A stretch of DNA of 7,336 nucleotides from JAKAWQ01 sp035549615 (GTDB taxonomy: Bacteria > Pseudomonadota > Alphaproteobacteria > Acetobacterales > Acetobacteraceae): NCBI GenBank assembly GCA_035549615.1, contig DASZQO010000023.1:1-7336 (forward strand), given 5' to 3'. Below are positions 1-5,405 of the stretch, piece by piece (the stretch's first letter is position 1; every line of letters starts with the position of its first letter). The notes beneath the pieces are model-generated. The model made no database searches. It was given only the letters and a program-made list of their open reading frames with translations, and was not told where the DNA came from. The translations under genes and the position numbers were made by a program.

Positions 1-1590
1 GAACAGGTGGCTCAGGCGCCGCATCTCGCGTACGTTGGCTGCTGCAATGAGCTGAATGCCGCTTACGCGGCGGACGGCTATGCGCGCCTTGCCGGGATCG
101 GTGCCCTCTCAACAACCTACGGTGTCGGAGAGCTTGCCGCCCTCTCCGGCATTGCCGGAGCGTACGCGGAGCGCGTACCGGTCATCTGCATCACGGCAAC
201 ACCGCCTCTCGAAGCGATGCGCCGTGGCGCGCTCATGCATCACAGCCTGGCCGATGGCAATTTCGAGAATATGCTTGCTTGCTATGCGCAGTTCACCGTC
301 GCCCAGGCTCGGCTGGAACCCGGGAATGCCGCTGCGGAGATCGACCGTGTATTGCGTGCCTGCTGGCTGGAAAAGCGTCCGGTCTATATTCAGTTTCCAT
401 CAGACCTTATCGCCGCCGAAAGCCCGGATATCGTGTCCTCCTTGGATCTTCACCTGCCTCTGAGCCATTCGGCCGGACTTTCGCAGGCGGTGTCCGATAT
501 CACTCACCGCCTGGCCAAGGCCAGGAGGCCGGCCCTGCTGATCGATGCTGATGTTGACCGGTTCGACCTCACCGCGCTCGTTGTCCGGCTTGCGGAAACC
601 TACGGCATGCCGATCGTCAGCCTGGCGCCGGCCAAGGGCATTGTCTCCGACCGTCATCCCCATGCGATAGGGTCCTATCGTGGCGCCGGCTCGGCGCCGG
701 AGGTCCGCGAGGCGGTGGAGCAGTCTGATTGTCTCATCGCGATCGGCGCGCGTTTCACGGATGTTTCAACCGGCTTCTTCACCCACGATCTTGGGGCGGC
801 ATTCCTGATCGACGTTCAGCCATTCGACGTCACGGTCGGAGATACGAGCCACAGGCGCGTGATGTCGCGCGATCTGCTGGAGAAGCTCCTTGCCGCTGCA
901 CCCCGGGGTGCGGCCCCGCCTGCGCCGCACCGGCCTGCATCCGCGGGCGGCGTGGATCGGGCAGGCAATCCGGGCAGGCTCACGCAGGATTCCTTCTGGG
1001 CAAAGATTCGCGATCTCCTCCGGCCGGGCGATGTCATCCTCGCGGATGCCGGAACCTGTTCCTTCGCCGCTGGCACCTTGCCGCTGCCGGAGAATACGAT
1101 ATTCATCTCGCAACCGATCTGGGCATCCCTCGGCTATGCGCTCCCGGCCACTTTGGGCACCTGCCTCGCCGAACCGAACCGGCGGCAGATTCTCTTCATC
1201 GGTGATGGCGGGTTCCAGATGACGGTGCAGGAATTGTCCACGATCCTGCGGCTGGACTTGAATCCCATCATTTTCCTCATCAACAATGACGGCTACACGA
1301 TCGAGCGGCTGATCCTCGGCGCGGAAGCCGCCTATAACGATATTCAGCCCTGGGCCTATCGCGCGGCGCCAGGCATGTTTGGCCTGGCAGAGCGTATTCG
1401 TTCCCATGTTGCGGCGACGGAAGAGGAACTCGCCGCCGCGATCGCGGCAGCGGAAAGAAATAACGGCGCAAGCCTCATCGAAGTCCTGCTCCCAAGAATG
1501 GATGCTCCCGGAAGGCTGGCCAAATTCGCCCGGCATGTGGCCGAATTCGATTTTCCACAGCTCCGTGAGCAGCCGGTTCACGCCGAATAG
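1..1590 (+). CDS. Thiamine-diphosphate 2-keto acid decarboxylase (indolepyruvate/branched-chain type), 5' truncated by window
   Basis: Cytosolic enzyme expected to decarboxylate a 2-keto acid (indolepyruvate, phenylpyruvate or branched-chain) to the aldehyde without oxidation. The frame is open to base 1, so the GTG at 7 is internal; by comparison with pyruvate decarboxylase about 30 N-terminal residues, including the catalytic Asp region, are outside. Counting from that GTG: CCNELN with the cofactor-activating Glu at 15; the paired catalytic histidines H78-H79; a central domain with the RFTDVSTG-like segment; the diphosphate motif beginning GDG at 399-401 and closing with NN at 426-427; and GYTIE with catalytic Glu 433. 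The stretch QPIWASLGY, with Gln at the position where pyruvate decarboxylases carry a different residue, resembles IpdC and KdcA rather than ethanol-pathway enzymes. S352-F353 follow a GTC turn where, from memory, KdcA has Phe-Phe and IpdC Ala-Phe, hinting at room for a bulky aromatic substrate. Family certain, substrate uncertain. The next plus-strand gene starts 123 bases downstream. Confidence 0.9.
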   Translation, partial: EQVAQAPHLAYVGCCNELNAAYAADGYARLAGIGALSTTYGVGELAALSGIAGAYAERVPVICITATPPLEAMRRGALMHHSLADGNFENMLACYAQFTVAQARLEPGNAAAEIDRVLRACWLEKRPVYIQFPSDLIAAESPDIVSSLDLHLPLSHSAGLSQAVSDITHRLAKARRPALLIDADVDRFDLTALVVRLAETYGMPIVSLAPAKGIVSDRHPHAIGSYRGAGSAPEVREAVEQSDCLIAIGARFTDVSTGFFTHDLGAAFLIDVQPFDVTVGDTSHRRVMSRDLLEKLLAAAPRGAAPPAPHRPASAGGVDRAGNPGRLTQDSFWAKIRDLLRPGDVILADAGTCSFAAGTLPLPENTIFISQPIWASLGYALPATLGTCLAEPNRRQILFIGDGGFQMTVQELSTILRLDLNPIIFLINNDGYTIERLILGAEAAYNDIQPWAYRAAPGMFGLAERIRSHVAATEEELAAAIAAAERNNGASLIEVLLPRMDAPGRLAKFARHVAEFDFPQLREQPVHAE

Positions 1591-1606
1591 GGAAGGAAGA
1601 CGGGGT

Positions 1607-1637
1607 TTGACTTTCCTCCCTTCCTCCTTGCGATGAT
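1607..1637 (+). promoter_or_regulatory. Weak candidate promoter before the exported protein at 1714
   Basis: TTGACT at 1607-1612 matches five of six bases of the sigma-70 -35 box. The best -10 partner is GATGAT at 1632-1637, four of six matches, but with a long 19-base spacer. It lies in the 123-base gap after the decarboxylase and would give a leader of about 70 bases. Weak evidence; read-through from upstream is equally possible because no convincing terminator follows the decarboxylase stop. Confidence 0.2.
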
Positions 1638-1713
1638 TTGCGGCTCTTGCCGATCCGGCGTCCGGTCCTGGCCGGCAGCCCCGCGGCGCTGACCAGCGAA
1701 GATTGGGACAAGG

Positions 1714-2424
1714 ATGAGGCTTGGCATCCATAGCCCCTGTGTGGCCCTTGGGCTTGTTCTCATGGGGAGCGCCGTTGGCGCAGCGGCCGGAGAGCCACCC
1801 GCCTGGCAGGATAATTTCACCACCCGATTGGAAGCGCTCTCCCTGATCGAGACTTTGAACGCCGATCTTCTGAGCCATGACAGCGCGACCCTGACCCTCG
1901 ATCGCTGGTGCGCTGCCCATCATCTCGCCTCGCCGGCGCGCATCGTCGCCGAGCGCGTCCGGGGGGTCGAGAAAGCGCCGACGGAGGCGCAGCGCCGCCT
2001 CCTTGCCGTCGGGCCAACGACTCCCATCCGCTATCGCCGGGTCAGACTCGTCTGCGGTGCCCATGTCCTTTCGGTGGCCGACAATTGGTACGTGCCCGCC
2101 CGGCTGACGCCGGAGATGAACCACGCGCTCGACACCACCGACATCGCATTCGGCCGGGCTGTCCTCGCGCTCCATTTTCGCCGCACGACGCTCTCGGCAA
2201 AACTCCTCTGGTCACCGCTGCCGGAAGGCTGGGAGATGGGCGCCCCCTTGCCGAAGATGGGGGGTGGACCGCTGCCCATTCCCCGCGACCTCTTCGAGCA
2301 CCGCGCAGTGCTGACACTGCCCGATGGAACGCCTTTCAGCGAGGTGGTCGAGACCTACACGCGCGGTGTGCTCGCTTTTGCCCAGCCGCCGGCCGGTCTT
2401 TCACCCAGGCCGGGCCAGAGATAG
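1714..2424 (+). CDS. Exported protein of unknown function, possible chorismate-lyase-like fold
   Basis: 236 residues, starting at an ATG preceded by GGGA and AAGG. Residues 1-25 form a signal peptide: one Arg near the start, a hydrophobic core at about 9-24, and an Ala-rich cleavage region near 23-26, so the mature protein should be periplasmic. The body has the order RYRRVRLVCG (106-115), DNWYVPARLTPEMN (123-136), LDTTDIAFGRAV (139-150), then LPDGTPFSEVVETYTR near the C-terminus (202-217). That order loosely follows UbiC-type chorismate lyases and related UTRA folds: a basic strand (R109), an LxxTxxxFG-like segment where UbiC has LGxxPLG, and a late Glu (E210 or E213) followed by an aromatic residue. 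The resemblance is by eye and weak, and an exported chorismate lyase would be unusual, so the enzyme activity should not be assumed. It converges on the lipoprotein pair, with 207 bases between stops. Confidence 0.8.
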   Translation: MRLGIHSPCVALGLVLMGSAVGAAAGEPPAWQDNFTTRLEALSLIETLNADLLSHDSATLTLDRWCAAHHLASPARIVAERVRGVEKAPTEAQRRLLAVGPTTPIRYRRVRLVCGAHVLSVADNWYVPARLTPEMNHALDTTDIAFGRAVLALHFRRTTLSAKLLWSPLPEGWEMGAPLPKMGGGPLPIPRDLFEHRAVLTLPDGTPFSEVVETYTRGVLAFAQPPAGLSPRPGQR

Positions 2425-2445
2425 CAGCCTGCGGAGCGTGACAGC

Positions 2446-2462
2446 CGGCGGTGGAGCCGCCG
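2446..2462 (+). terminator. GC-rich hairpin 21 bases after the stop of the 1714-2424 gene
   Basis: CGGCGG at 2446-2451 pairs perfectly with CCGCCG at 2457-2462 around a five-base loop. No T tract follows directly; a T-rich run appears only at about 2575-2590. The position suits a 3' end for the upstream gene, but the missing T run makes it a weak intrinsic terminator. The rest of the 2425-2631 gap shows no gene. Confidence 0.35.
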
Positions 2463-2611
2463 CAGATCTCATTCACGCGGGAAAACAAATGGTGAGCGCG
2501 CGAGAGAGCAGATCACGCTTGACGGGAGCGCAGAGCGATCCGGGAGCGCGAGAATCTGCAGCGAACGCATTCGGCTCTCTTTTTGTTTCTGCGAGCATCT
2601 TCACGCCATCA

Positions 2612-2631
2612 GCCGATTCCGTTCAATCGGT
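2612..2631 (-). terminator. Hairpin directly after the lipoprotein operon stop
   Basis: CCGATT at 2613-2618 pairs with AATCGG at 2625-2630 around a six-base loop, with a G-T pair extending it at 2612/2631. On the minus strand the stem begins immediately after the TAG at 2634-2632. No T tract follows in the minus direction, so it may be an mRNA 3'-end stabilising stem or a weak terminator. Confidence 0.4.
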
Positions 2632-3105
2632 CTATTGCAGGAAGCCCCATGCCGAGGTCGCCGGCTCGGCGAGCGCCCATCGCCATTGCGTGCCGTCATG
2701 GCATTCTGTCGTGACGTAATGGGCGCGCTCTTTGCCGTCGATCACGGTGAAGACGATCTCCCGGCACGCCGCGAGCGGGGTGTCGATCGTTCGCACGACT
2801 CGCAGCGTTCCGTGCTCATCGCCGATCGGGATCATGTAGCGGATTTTCCATGGCGCGGTGCCGCCAACAGGCAAGGTGCCGGCGATCTCGGCGATCGCAT
2901 CCTGTTCGCTCCCGGCCCGCTCGCGACCGATATATTTTACCAGAGAATCCACGGCCGCCTTGGTGCCGAGGCCCACGGCCGCGCCCAAGGCCGGGTTGGC
3001 GGTGCCGCTGCCGCTCGCCAGGCCAGCGACCGCGCCGGCCGCGGTGCCCACGGAGTTGCACCCGCTCAGCGGAAGGAGAGCGGCCAGCAGGGCCCATGGC
3101 CTCAT
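2632..3105 (-). CDS. Putative lipoprotein B, paralogue of the adjacent upstream lipoprotein
   Basis: 157 residues from the ATG at 3105; the open frame runs further upstream, but this ATG gives a proper lipoprotein signal. R2 and a short hydrophobic core lead to the lipobox LSGC, with C16 as lipidation site. Position +2 is Asn, not Asp, so no canonical E. coli inner-membrane retention signal is present. Residues 17-50 are rich in Gly/Ala with GxxxG-like spacing, resembling a glycine-zipper segment. The rest (79-157) is a compact domain of LPVGG, PWKIRYMIPI, ACREIVFTV, then ECHDGTQWRWALAEP and a terminal GFLQ. C114 and C135 match cysteines in the paralogue and may form a disulfide. Its ATG overlaps the upstream gene's TGA as ATGA, with GGGGATCG just upstream as a likely ribosome site, so the two are probably translationally coupled. 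I recognise no named family; function unknown. Confidence 0.8.
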   Translation of the reverse strand: MRPWALLAALLPLSGCNSVGTAAGAVAGLASGSGTANPALGAAVGLGTKAAVDSLVKYIGRERAGSEQDAIAEIAGTLPVGGTAPWKIRYMIPIGDEHGTLRVVRTIDTPLAACREIVFTVIDGKERAHYVTTECHDGTQWRWALAEPATSAWGFLQ

Positions 3106-3626
3106 TGCAGCGATCCCCAGCGGGCGACCGCGGGCTCGGCAGTGGCCCATTTCCATTGCGCGCCGTCGCGGCATATGCTCGCGGTGTAGAAATCCTGGCG
3201 CGGCTTCTTGTTCTCGGTTGTCTCGACCGAGAAGACGATCTCCTTGCAGGAGAGCGCGTTCCCATCGGCCACGATCACGCGGCTGACGGTCACCTGCCCA
3301 TGCTCGTTCGCCTCGATCGGAATGTCGTGGACGATATGCCAATCAGCGACCCCGCCGACAGGGAGCGGCCCGGCGGCGCTTGCGATCTCCGTCTGCTCGG
3401 CGTTTTGCACACGCCTCTCGACATATTGCACGCCCGCGAGCGTCACCGCCTGCGCACCGATCCCGATTCCCGCGGCAACGGCACCATTGTTCGTAACGGC
3501 GCTCGAGATCCCTGCCGCTGCGACACCCGCCCCGGCGGCGGAGCTTTCGGTCAGAAGCGACGAGCAGCCTGAGAGAAGAAGGCTTGCGGCAAGGCCGGCG
3601 GCCACGCCAGGCAAAGAGTTTCGCAA
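3102..3626 (-). CDS. Putative lipoprotein A, first gene of the tandem paralogous pair
   Basis: 174 residues if translation starts at the TTG at 3626. The open frame reaches 3782, but starts up there (also TTG) would put over 50 charged residues before the signal peptide. From 3626 the N-terminus is MRNSLPG, then a hydrophobic core and the lipobox LLSGC with C21 lipidated; the +2 residue is Ser. Residues 29-66 are Ala/Gly-rich with GxxxG-like spacing. The C-terminal domain (88-174) matches the downstream gene segment by segment: LPVGG, DWHIVHDIPI, SCKEIVFSV, ICRDGAQWKWATAEPA, and a final WGSLQ. The cysteine pair C127 and C152 is shared. The N-terminal halves share composition but much less sequence. 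The pair probably arose by tandem duplication and forms a two-gene operon. The start has no strong Shine-Dalgarno sequence; GCGGGA lies three bases upstream inside a hairpin. Function unknown. Confidence 0.78.
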   Translation of the reverse strand: MRNSLPGVAAGLAASLLLSGCSSLLTESSAAGAGVAAAGISSAVTNNGAVAAGIGIGAQAVTLAGVQYVERRVQNAEQTEIASAAGPLPVGGVADWHIVHDIPIEANEHGQVTVSRVIVADGNALSCKEIVFSVETTENKKPRQDFYTASICRDGAQWKWATAEPAVARWGSLQ

Positions 3627-3647
3627 GAATCCCGCTTTGCGGGACTC
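3627..3647 (-). promoter_or_regulatory. Hairpin abutting the probable TTG start of the lipoprotein pair
   Basis: Read on the minus strand, GAGTCCCGC (3647-3639) pairs with GCGGGATTC (3635-3627) around AAA: nine pairs including one G-U. A-U and G-U pairs can extend it into the first two bases of the TTG. It covers the only nearby Shine-Dalgarno-like GGGA. If the TTG is right, the stem would hide the ribosome site, giving low or regulated translation. Alternatively it is an unrelated transcription-stop stem. The folding is visible; the role is inferred. Confidence 0.4.
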
Positions 3648-3833
3648 TCCTGCCCCCTGTAACGGCCGCAGCCGCCGAGTCGGACGATTCTCCCTCCCGA
3701 TCTTGCGCCATCGGATGGGTGAGCGCCCTGACCGAACACGCGCCAAACCCAAATTTCCTGTTGTTGGGCGTTCCTTTGGCAAGGATGGCCGACGGGAGGG
3801 CGGATTCGCAAGCCGCTTGATTCATTTGATACA

Positions 3834-3869
3834 AGGATGCCCGATCGCGATCGCCACGTCGGGCATCCT
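3834..3869. repeat. Perfect 11-bp inverted repeat
   Basis: AGGATGCCCGA (3834-3844) is followed, after 14 bases, by its exact reverse complement TCGGGCATCCT (3859-3869). The loop itself contains the palindrome GCGATCGC. No T tract lies on either side, so it looks more like a palindromic repeat unit or protein site than an intrinsic terminator. Confidence 0.6.
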
Positions 3870-3904
3870 CACGCGATCATCCGGAAAAGGATCAGAAGCA
3901 CCCT

Positions 3905-3951
3905 CCTTTTTCTGAAGAAAAGGAAGCCAGAAGACTTTTCCCGTTTTCTGG
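3905..3951. repeat. Two adjacent A/T-rich hairpins of a palindromic intergenic element
   Basis: First stem: CCTTTT (3905-3910) with AAAAGG (3918-3923), plus a G-T pair inside. Second stem: CCAGAAGAC (3927-3935) with GTTTTCTGG (3943-3951), nine pairs with one G-T, and a seven-base loop. Only three bases separate them, and a third stem follows at once. The head-to-tail palindromes resemble in style the intergenic mosaic elements known from other alphaproteobacteria; whether this is a genome-wide family cannot be tested from one copy. Confidence 0.5.
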
Positions 3952-3991
3952 ACCAGAGCGTGATGATTTTTGATCATCCCGCTCTGGTTTT
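3952..3991 (+). terminator. Strong hairpin with trailing T's, terminator-like
   Basis: ACCAGAGCG (3952-3960) pairs with CGCTCTGGT (3980-3988); a single T/C mismatch follows, then GATGAT (3962-3967) pairs with ATCATC (3973-3978) around a TTTTG loop. This gives 15 pairs with one mismatch, the longest stem in the window, followed by TTTTG on the plus strand. It looks like an intrinsic terminator, but no annotated plus-strand gene ends here. It may end an unannotated small RNA or be the third palindrome of the repeat block. Confidence 0.5.
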
Positions 3992-4142
3992 GTGCTCTCG
4001 ATCAATTCCGAGACTTCCCCTCGGGCTTTGACCCGTCTGTAACGCCTCGCCCAAGCGAGACGAAATGGGTGGAGAGCTTCAGACGAGAATGCGCGATGGC
4101 GGGAACGGGTTGCCGGGAATCATGAGCGCCTGCTGCGTGAGC

Positions 4143-4197
4143 CACCGGGCCCGGGGCGATCTTTCCGCCCCGCGCGGACCCGCGCCGCGGCCCGGTG
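4143..4197 (+). ncRNA. Possible three-way-junction RNA in the leader of the DUF1223 gene
   Basis: An outer stem of nine perfect pairs, CACCGGGCC (4143-4151) with GGCCCGGTG (4189-4197), encloses two smaller hairpins. One is CGGGGCG (4152-4158) with CGCCCCG (4166-4172) around a seven-base loop; the other is CGCG (4173-4176) with CGCG (4181-4184) around GACC. If transcribed with the downstream gene, it would sit about 150 bases before the ATG. It matches no riboswitch class I recognise. Very GC-rich DNA can fold by chance and alternative pairings exist. Confidence 0.35.
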
Positions 4198-4220
4198 AGC
4201 TCCGGGACCAACCTGTCAAT

Positions 4221-4242
4221 ATTTTGAAACCGTTCACAAAAT
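4221..4242. promoter_or_regulatory. Operator-like imperfect palindrome upstream of the DUF1223 gene
   Basis: ATTTTG (4221-4226) and CAAAAT (4237-4242) form an inverted repeat with a 10-base centre, roughly two helical turns end to end. A TTGAAA hexamer (4224-4229) within it could act as a -35 box, but no good -10 box follows at 16-18 bases. It is an A/T-rich island in GC-rich surroundings, consistent with a promoter or repressor site for the downstream gene. Regulator unknown. Confidence 0.3.
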
Positions 4243-4345
4243 CAGGCCTGGAACAGAGGCCGGGAGGCTGAGCATGCCTGTGTTTTGTTCCTCAAAATGG
4301 GGTCGCCTTCGCGGATCGGCGTTCCCGGCTGCAAAGGCGGGCTCC

Positions 4346-5020
4346 ATGATCCGCACGGCGATCACTGCCCTGATCCTTCTTCTGCCGGCTGTTGCGGAGG
4401 CACGGCCGGTGGTGGTCGAGCTCTTTACCTCGCAAGCCTGCTCCTCCTGTCCGCCCGCAGATGCCCTGCTGAAAGAGCTCAGGAGCAAGGAGGCCAACCT
4501 CCTCCCGCTCGATCTCCATGTCACCTACTGGAACGGAACCGGCTGGGTCGATCCCTTCTCTCTCCCCGCCGCAACCGAGAGGCAGCAATGGTATGCCTCG
4601 CTCGCTGACAAAAGCGAAGTCTACACGCCCGAAGCGGTGGTGGATGGCCGCGATCAGGTGGTCGGCTCGGATCGGCGCGCCCTTCTCTCGGCGATTGCGC
4701 GCCGCCGAAGTGCGGCCGCCCACGCCGTCCCCATCACGATCGAATCACGGGGTGCCGAGGTCGAGATCACGGTGGGGTCCGGCAGCGGATCGGCCAGGAT
4801 TTGGCTGTTCGGTTTCGACGATTCCCATACCACCTATGTCGGCGGTGGCGAGAATCGTGGCGCCACACTTCAGGAAGTCAATGTCGTCCGCTCGCTGCGC
4901 TCGCCGGGCACATGGAACGGCAACGCCCTGAGCCTCCGCGTGCGACGAGCGGCAGGCGCGCATCTCGCGGTCCTGCTGCAGCAGCAGAACGGGCGCATTC
5001 TCGGCGCCGCCGCCGATTGA
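4346..5020 (+). CDS. Secreted DUF1223 thioredoxin-like protein
   Basis: 224 residues. Signal peptide MIRTAITALILLLPAVAEA with probable cleavage after A19 leads to the DUF1223 core: VVVELFTSQACSSCPPADALL (22-42) with thiol motif C32-S-S-C35, then LHVTYWNGTGWVDPFS (57-72), ERQQWYA (78-84) and VYTPEAVVDGRDQVVGS (92-108). This motif order is diagnostic of DUF1223, a thioredoxin-fold family of unknown function found in many alphaproteobacteria. The C-terminal half looks like beta-strands. Start choice: an in-frame ATG at 4274 has a better Shine-Dalgarno (GGGAGG, six bases away), but the 24 extra codons are unusually A/T-ending (TTT, TGT, TCA, AAA) and would push the signal peptide inward. The ATG at 4346, preceded by AAGGCGG, fits codon use and signal-peptide form better, though 4274 cannot be excluded. 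A periplasmic redox role is inferred from the CxxC motif only. It converges on the next gene, 31 bases between stops. Confidence 0.88.
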   Translation: MIRTAITALILLLPAVAEARPVVVELFTSQACSSCPPADALLKELRSKEANLLPLDLHVTYWNGTGWVDPFSLPAATERQQWYASLADKSEVYTPEAVVDGRDQVVGSDRRALLSAIARRRSAAAHAVPITIESRGAEVEITVGSGSGSARIWLFGFDDSHTTYVGGGENRGATLQEVNVVRSLRSPGTWNGNALSLRVRRAAGAHLAVLLQQQNGRILGAAAD

Positions 5021-5030
5021 GCGGCGCCGA
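5001..5030. terminator. Bidirectional terminator-like inverted repeat across the DUF1223 stop
   Basis: TCGGCGCCGC (5001-5010) is followed after ten bases by its exact reverse complement GCGGCGCCGA (5021-5030); the loop ends in the TGA stop of the DUF1223 gene. On the minus strand it lies 21 bases after the stop of the 5052-5405 gene, so one stem could serve both convergent genes. No strong T tract on either side, though CTCTTTG follows on the plus strand. Confidence 0.5.
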
Positions 5031-5051
5031 ACCGCCTCTTTGCAGCCGGGC

Positions 5052-5405
5052 CTATTTGCAGTCGGTCAGGCTGCTATCACGGATATCGAAGCTCGTCTCC
5101 TTCGTCAGGTTGACGCCGTGCAGGATGCAGGTCCGTCCGGTGTCATCCACCAGCTTCACATCGTAGATTCCCGGGCTGAGCCCTGTCAGCGTCAGCCGTT
5201 CGCCGAAATCAAGCTCCTTGTCATCGTCGTTCAGCGCCTGGTTCGGTCCCCATCGCCCGGCGCCAGCCGGCGCCAGATAGACCCCCTTGAAGGTGGTCGT
5301 CGCGGTCAGGTTGTACGCGAAATAATCCGGTCCCGCTCCTGCCGAGGCACTCATGAACAGAAACGCCGTGAGCGCGACGCCGATGCCCGCTGGCGCGAAC
5401 TTCAT
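5052..5405 (-). CDS. Small exported protein of unknown function
   Basis: 117 residues from the ATG at 5405, chosen because a strong Shine-Dalgarno GGAGG (5417-5413) lies seven bases upstream and a signal peptide follows at once: MKFAPAG, a hydrophobic core at about 8-19, and cleavage around the ASAGAG region (20-25). The in-frame upstream extension to 5549 is Arg-rich and implausible. The mature part of about 93 residues alternates short strands and turns: YNLTATTTFKGVYLAPAG, RWGPNQALNDDDKELDFGE, LTGLSPGIYDVKLVDDTGR and TKETSFDIRDSSLTDCK, suggesting a small beta-sandwich. C93 and C116 could form a disulfide. The pattern, with a WGPNQ turn and a PGxYDVxLxDxxGRxC core, looks like a conserved periplasmic family, but I know no function. 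It lies 216 bases downstream of the ABC gene on the same strand; its own ribosome site and the gap suggest a separate transcript. Confidence 0.82.
   Translation of the reverse strand: MKFAPAGIGVALTAFLFMSASAGAGPDYFAYNLTATTTFKGVYLAPAGAGRWGPNQALNDDDKELDFGERLTLTGLSPGIYDVKLVDDTGRTCILHGVNLTKETSFDIRDSSLTDCK

Larger units (their letters stand above)
3627..4345. other. Intergenic region of 719 bases without a convincing gene, rich in inverted repeats
   Basis: It separates the divergent lipoprotein pair and the DUF1223 gene and should hold both promoters, but no clear -35/-10 pair stands out. Short open frames here (such as 3837-4031 and 4065-4271) lack ribosome sites and recognisable proteins. It contains an 11-bp inverted repeat at 3834-3869, a three-hairpin block at 3905-3988, a possible branched RNA fold at 4143-4197 and an operator-like palindrome at 4221-4242. 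Small stems also lie at 4022-4035 (CGGG/CCCG) and 4046-4059 (CTCGC/GCGAG). Around 3890-4000 the base composition is clearly more A/T-rich than the flanks. Confidence 0.6.

Noticed and set aside
7..9. GTG as the true start of the decarboxylase
   Set aside because: The frame is open to base 1, and the conserved cofactor-binding Glu would lie only 15 residues in, whereas family members have about 50 residues before it.
1591..1625. Purine/pyrimidine-rich inverted match (GGAAGG with CCTTCC) after the decarboxylase stop as a terminator
   Set aside because: Only about six pairs, register ambiguous because of the repetitive sequence, and no T tract follows.
766..2175. Long minus-strand open frame of 469 codons opposite the decarboxylase and the exported protein
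   Set aside because: It runs antisense across two well-supported genes and their gap, has no recognisable domain and an Arg/Gly-rich composition typical of the antisense frame of GC-rich genes.
2635..3915. Several overlapping plus-strand open frames opposite the lipoprotein pair
   Set aside because: Low-complexity Arg/Pro/Ala-rich translations; the minus strand has two lipoboxes, a clear paralogue alignment and an ATGA junction.
3837..4031. Short plus-strand open frame (64 codons) through the hairpin block
   Set aside because: It crosses all the palindromes, has no ribosome site and no plausible protein features.
4065..4271. Short plus-strand open frame (68 codons) ending just before the ATG at 4274
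   Set aside because: No Shine-Dalgarno and no recognisable protein; its codons overlap the GC-rich folded segment. Leader-peptide status cannot be fully excluded but is unsupported.
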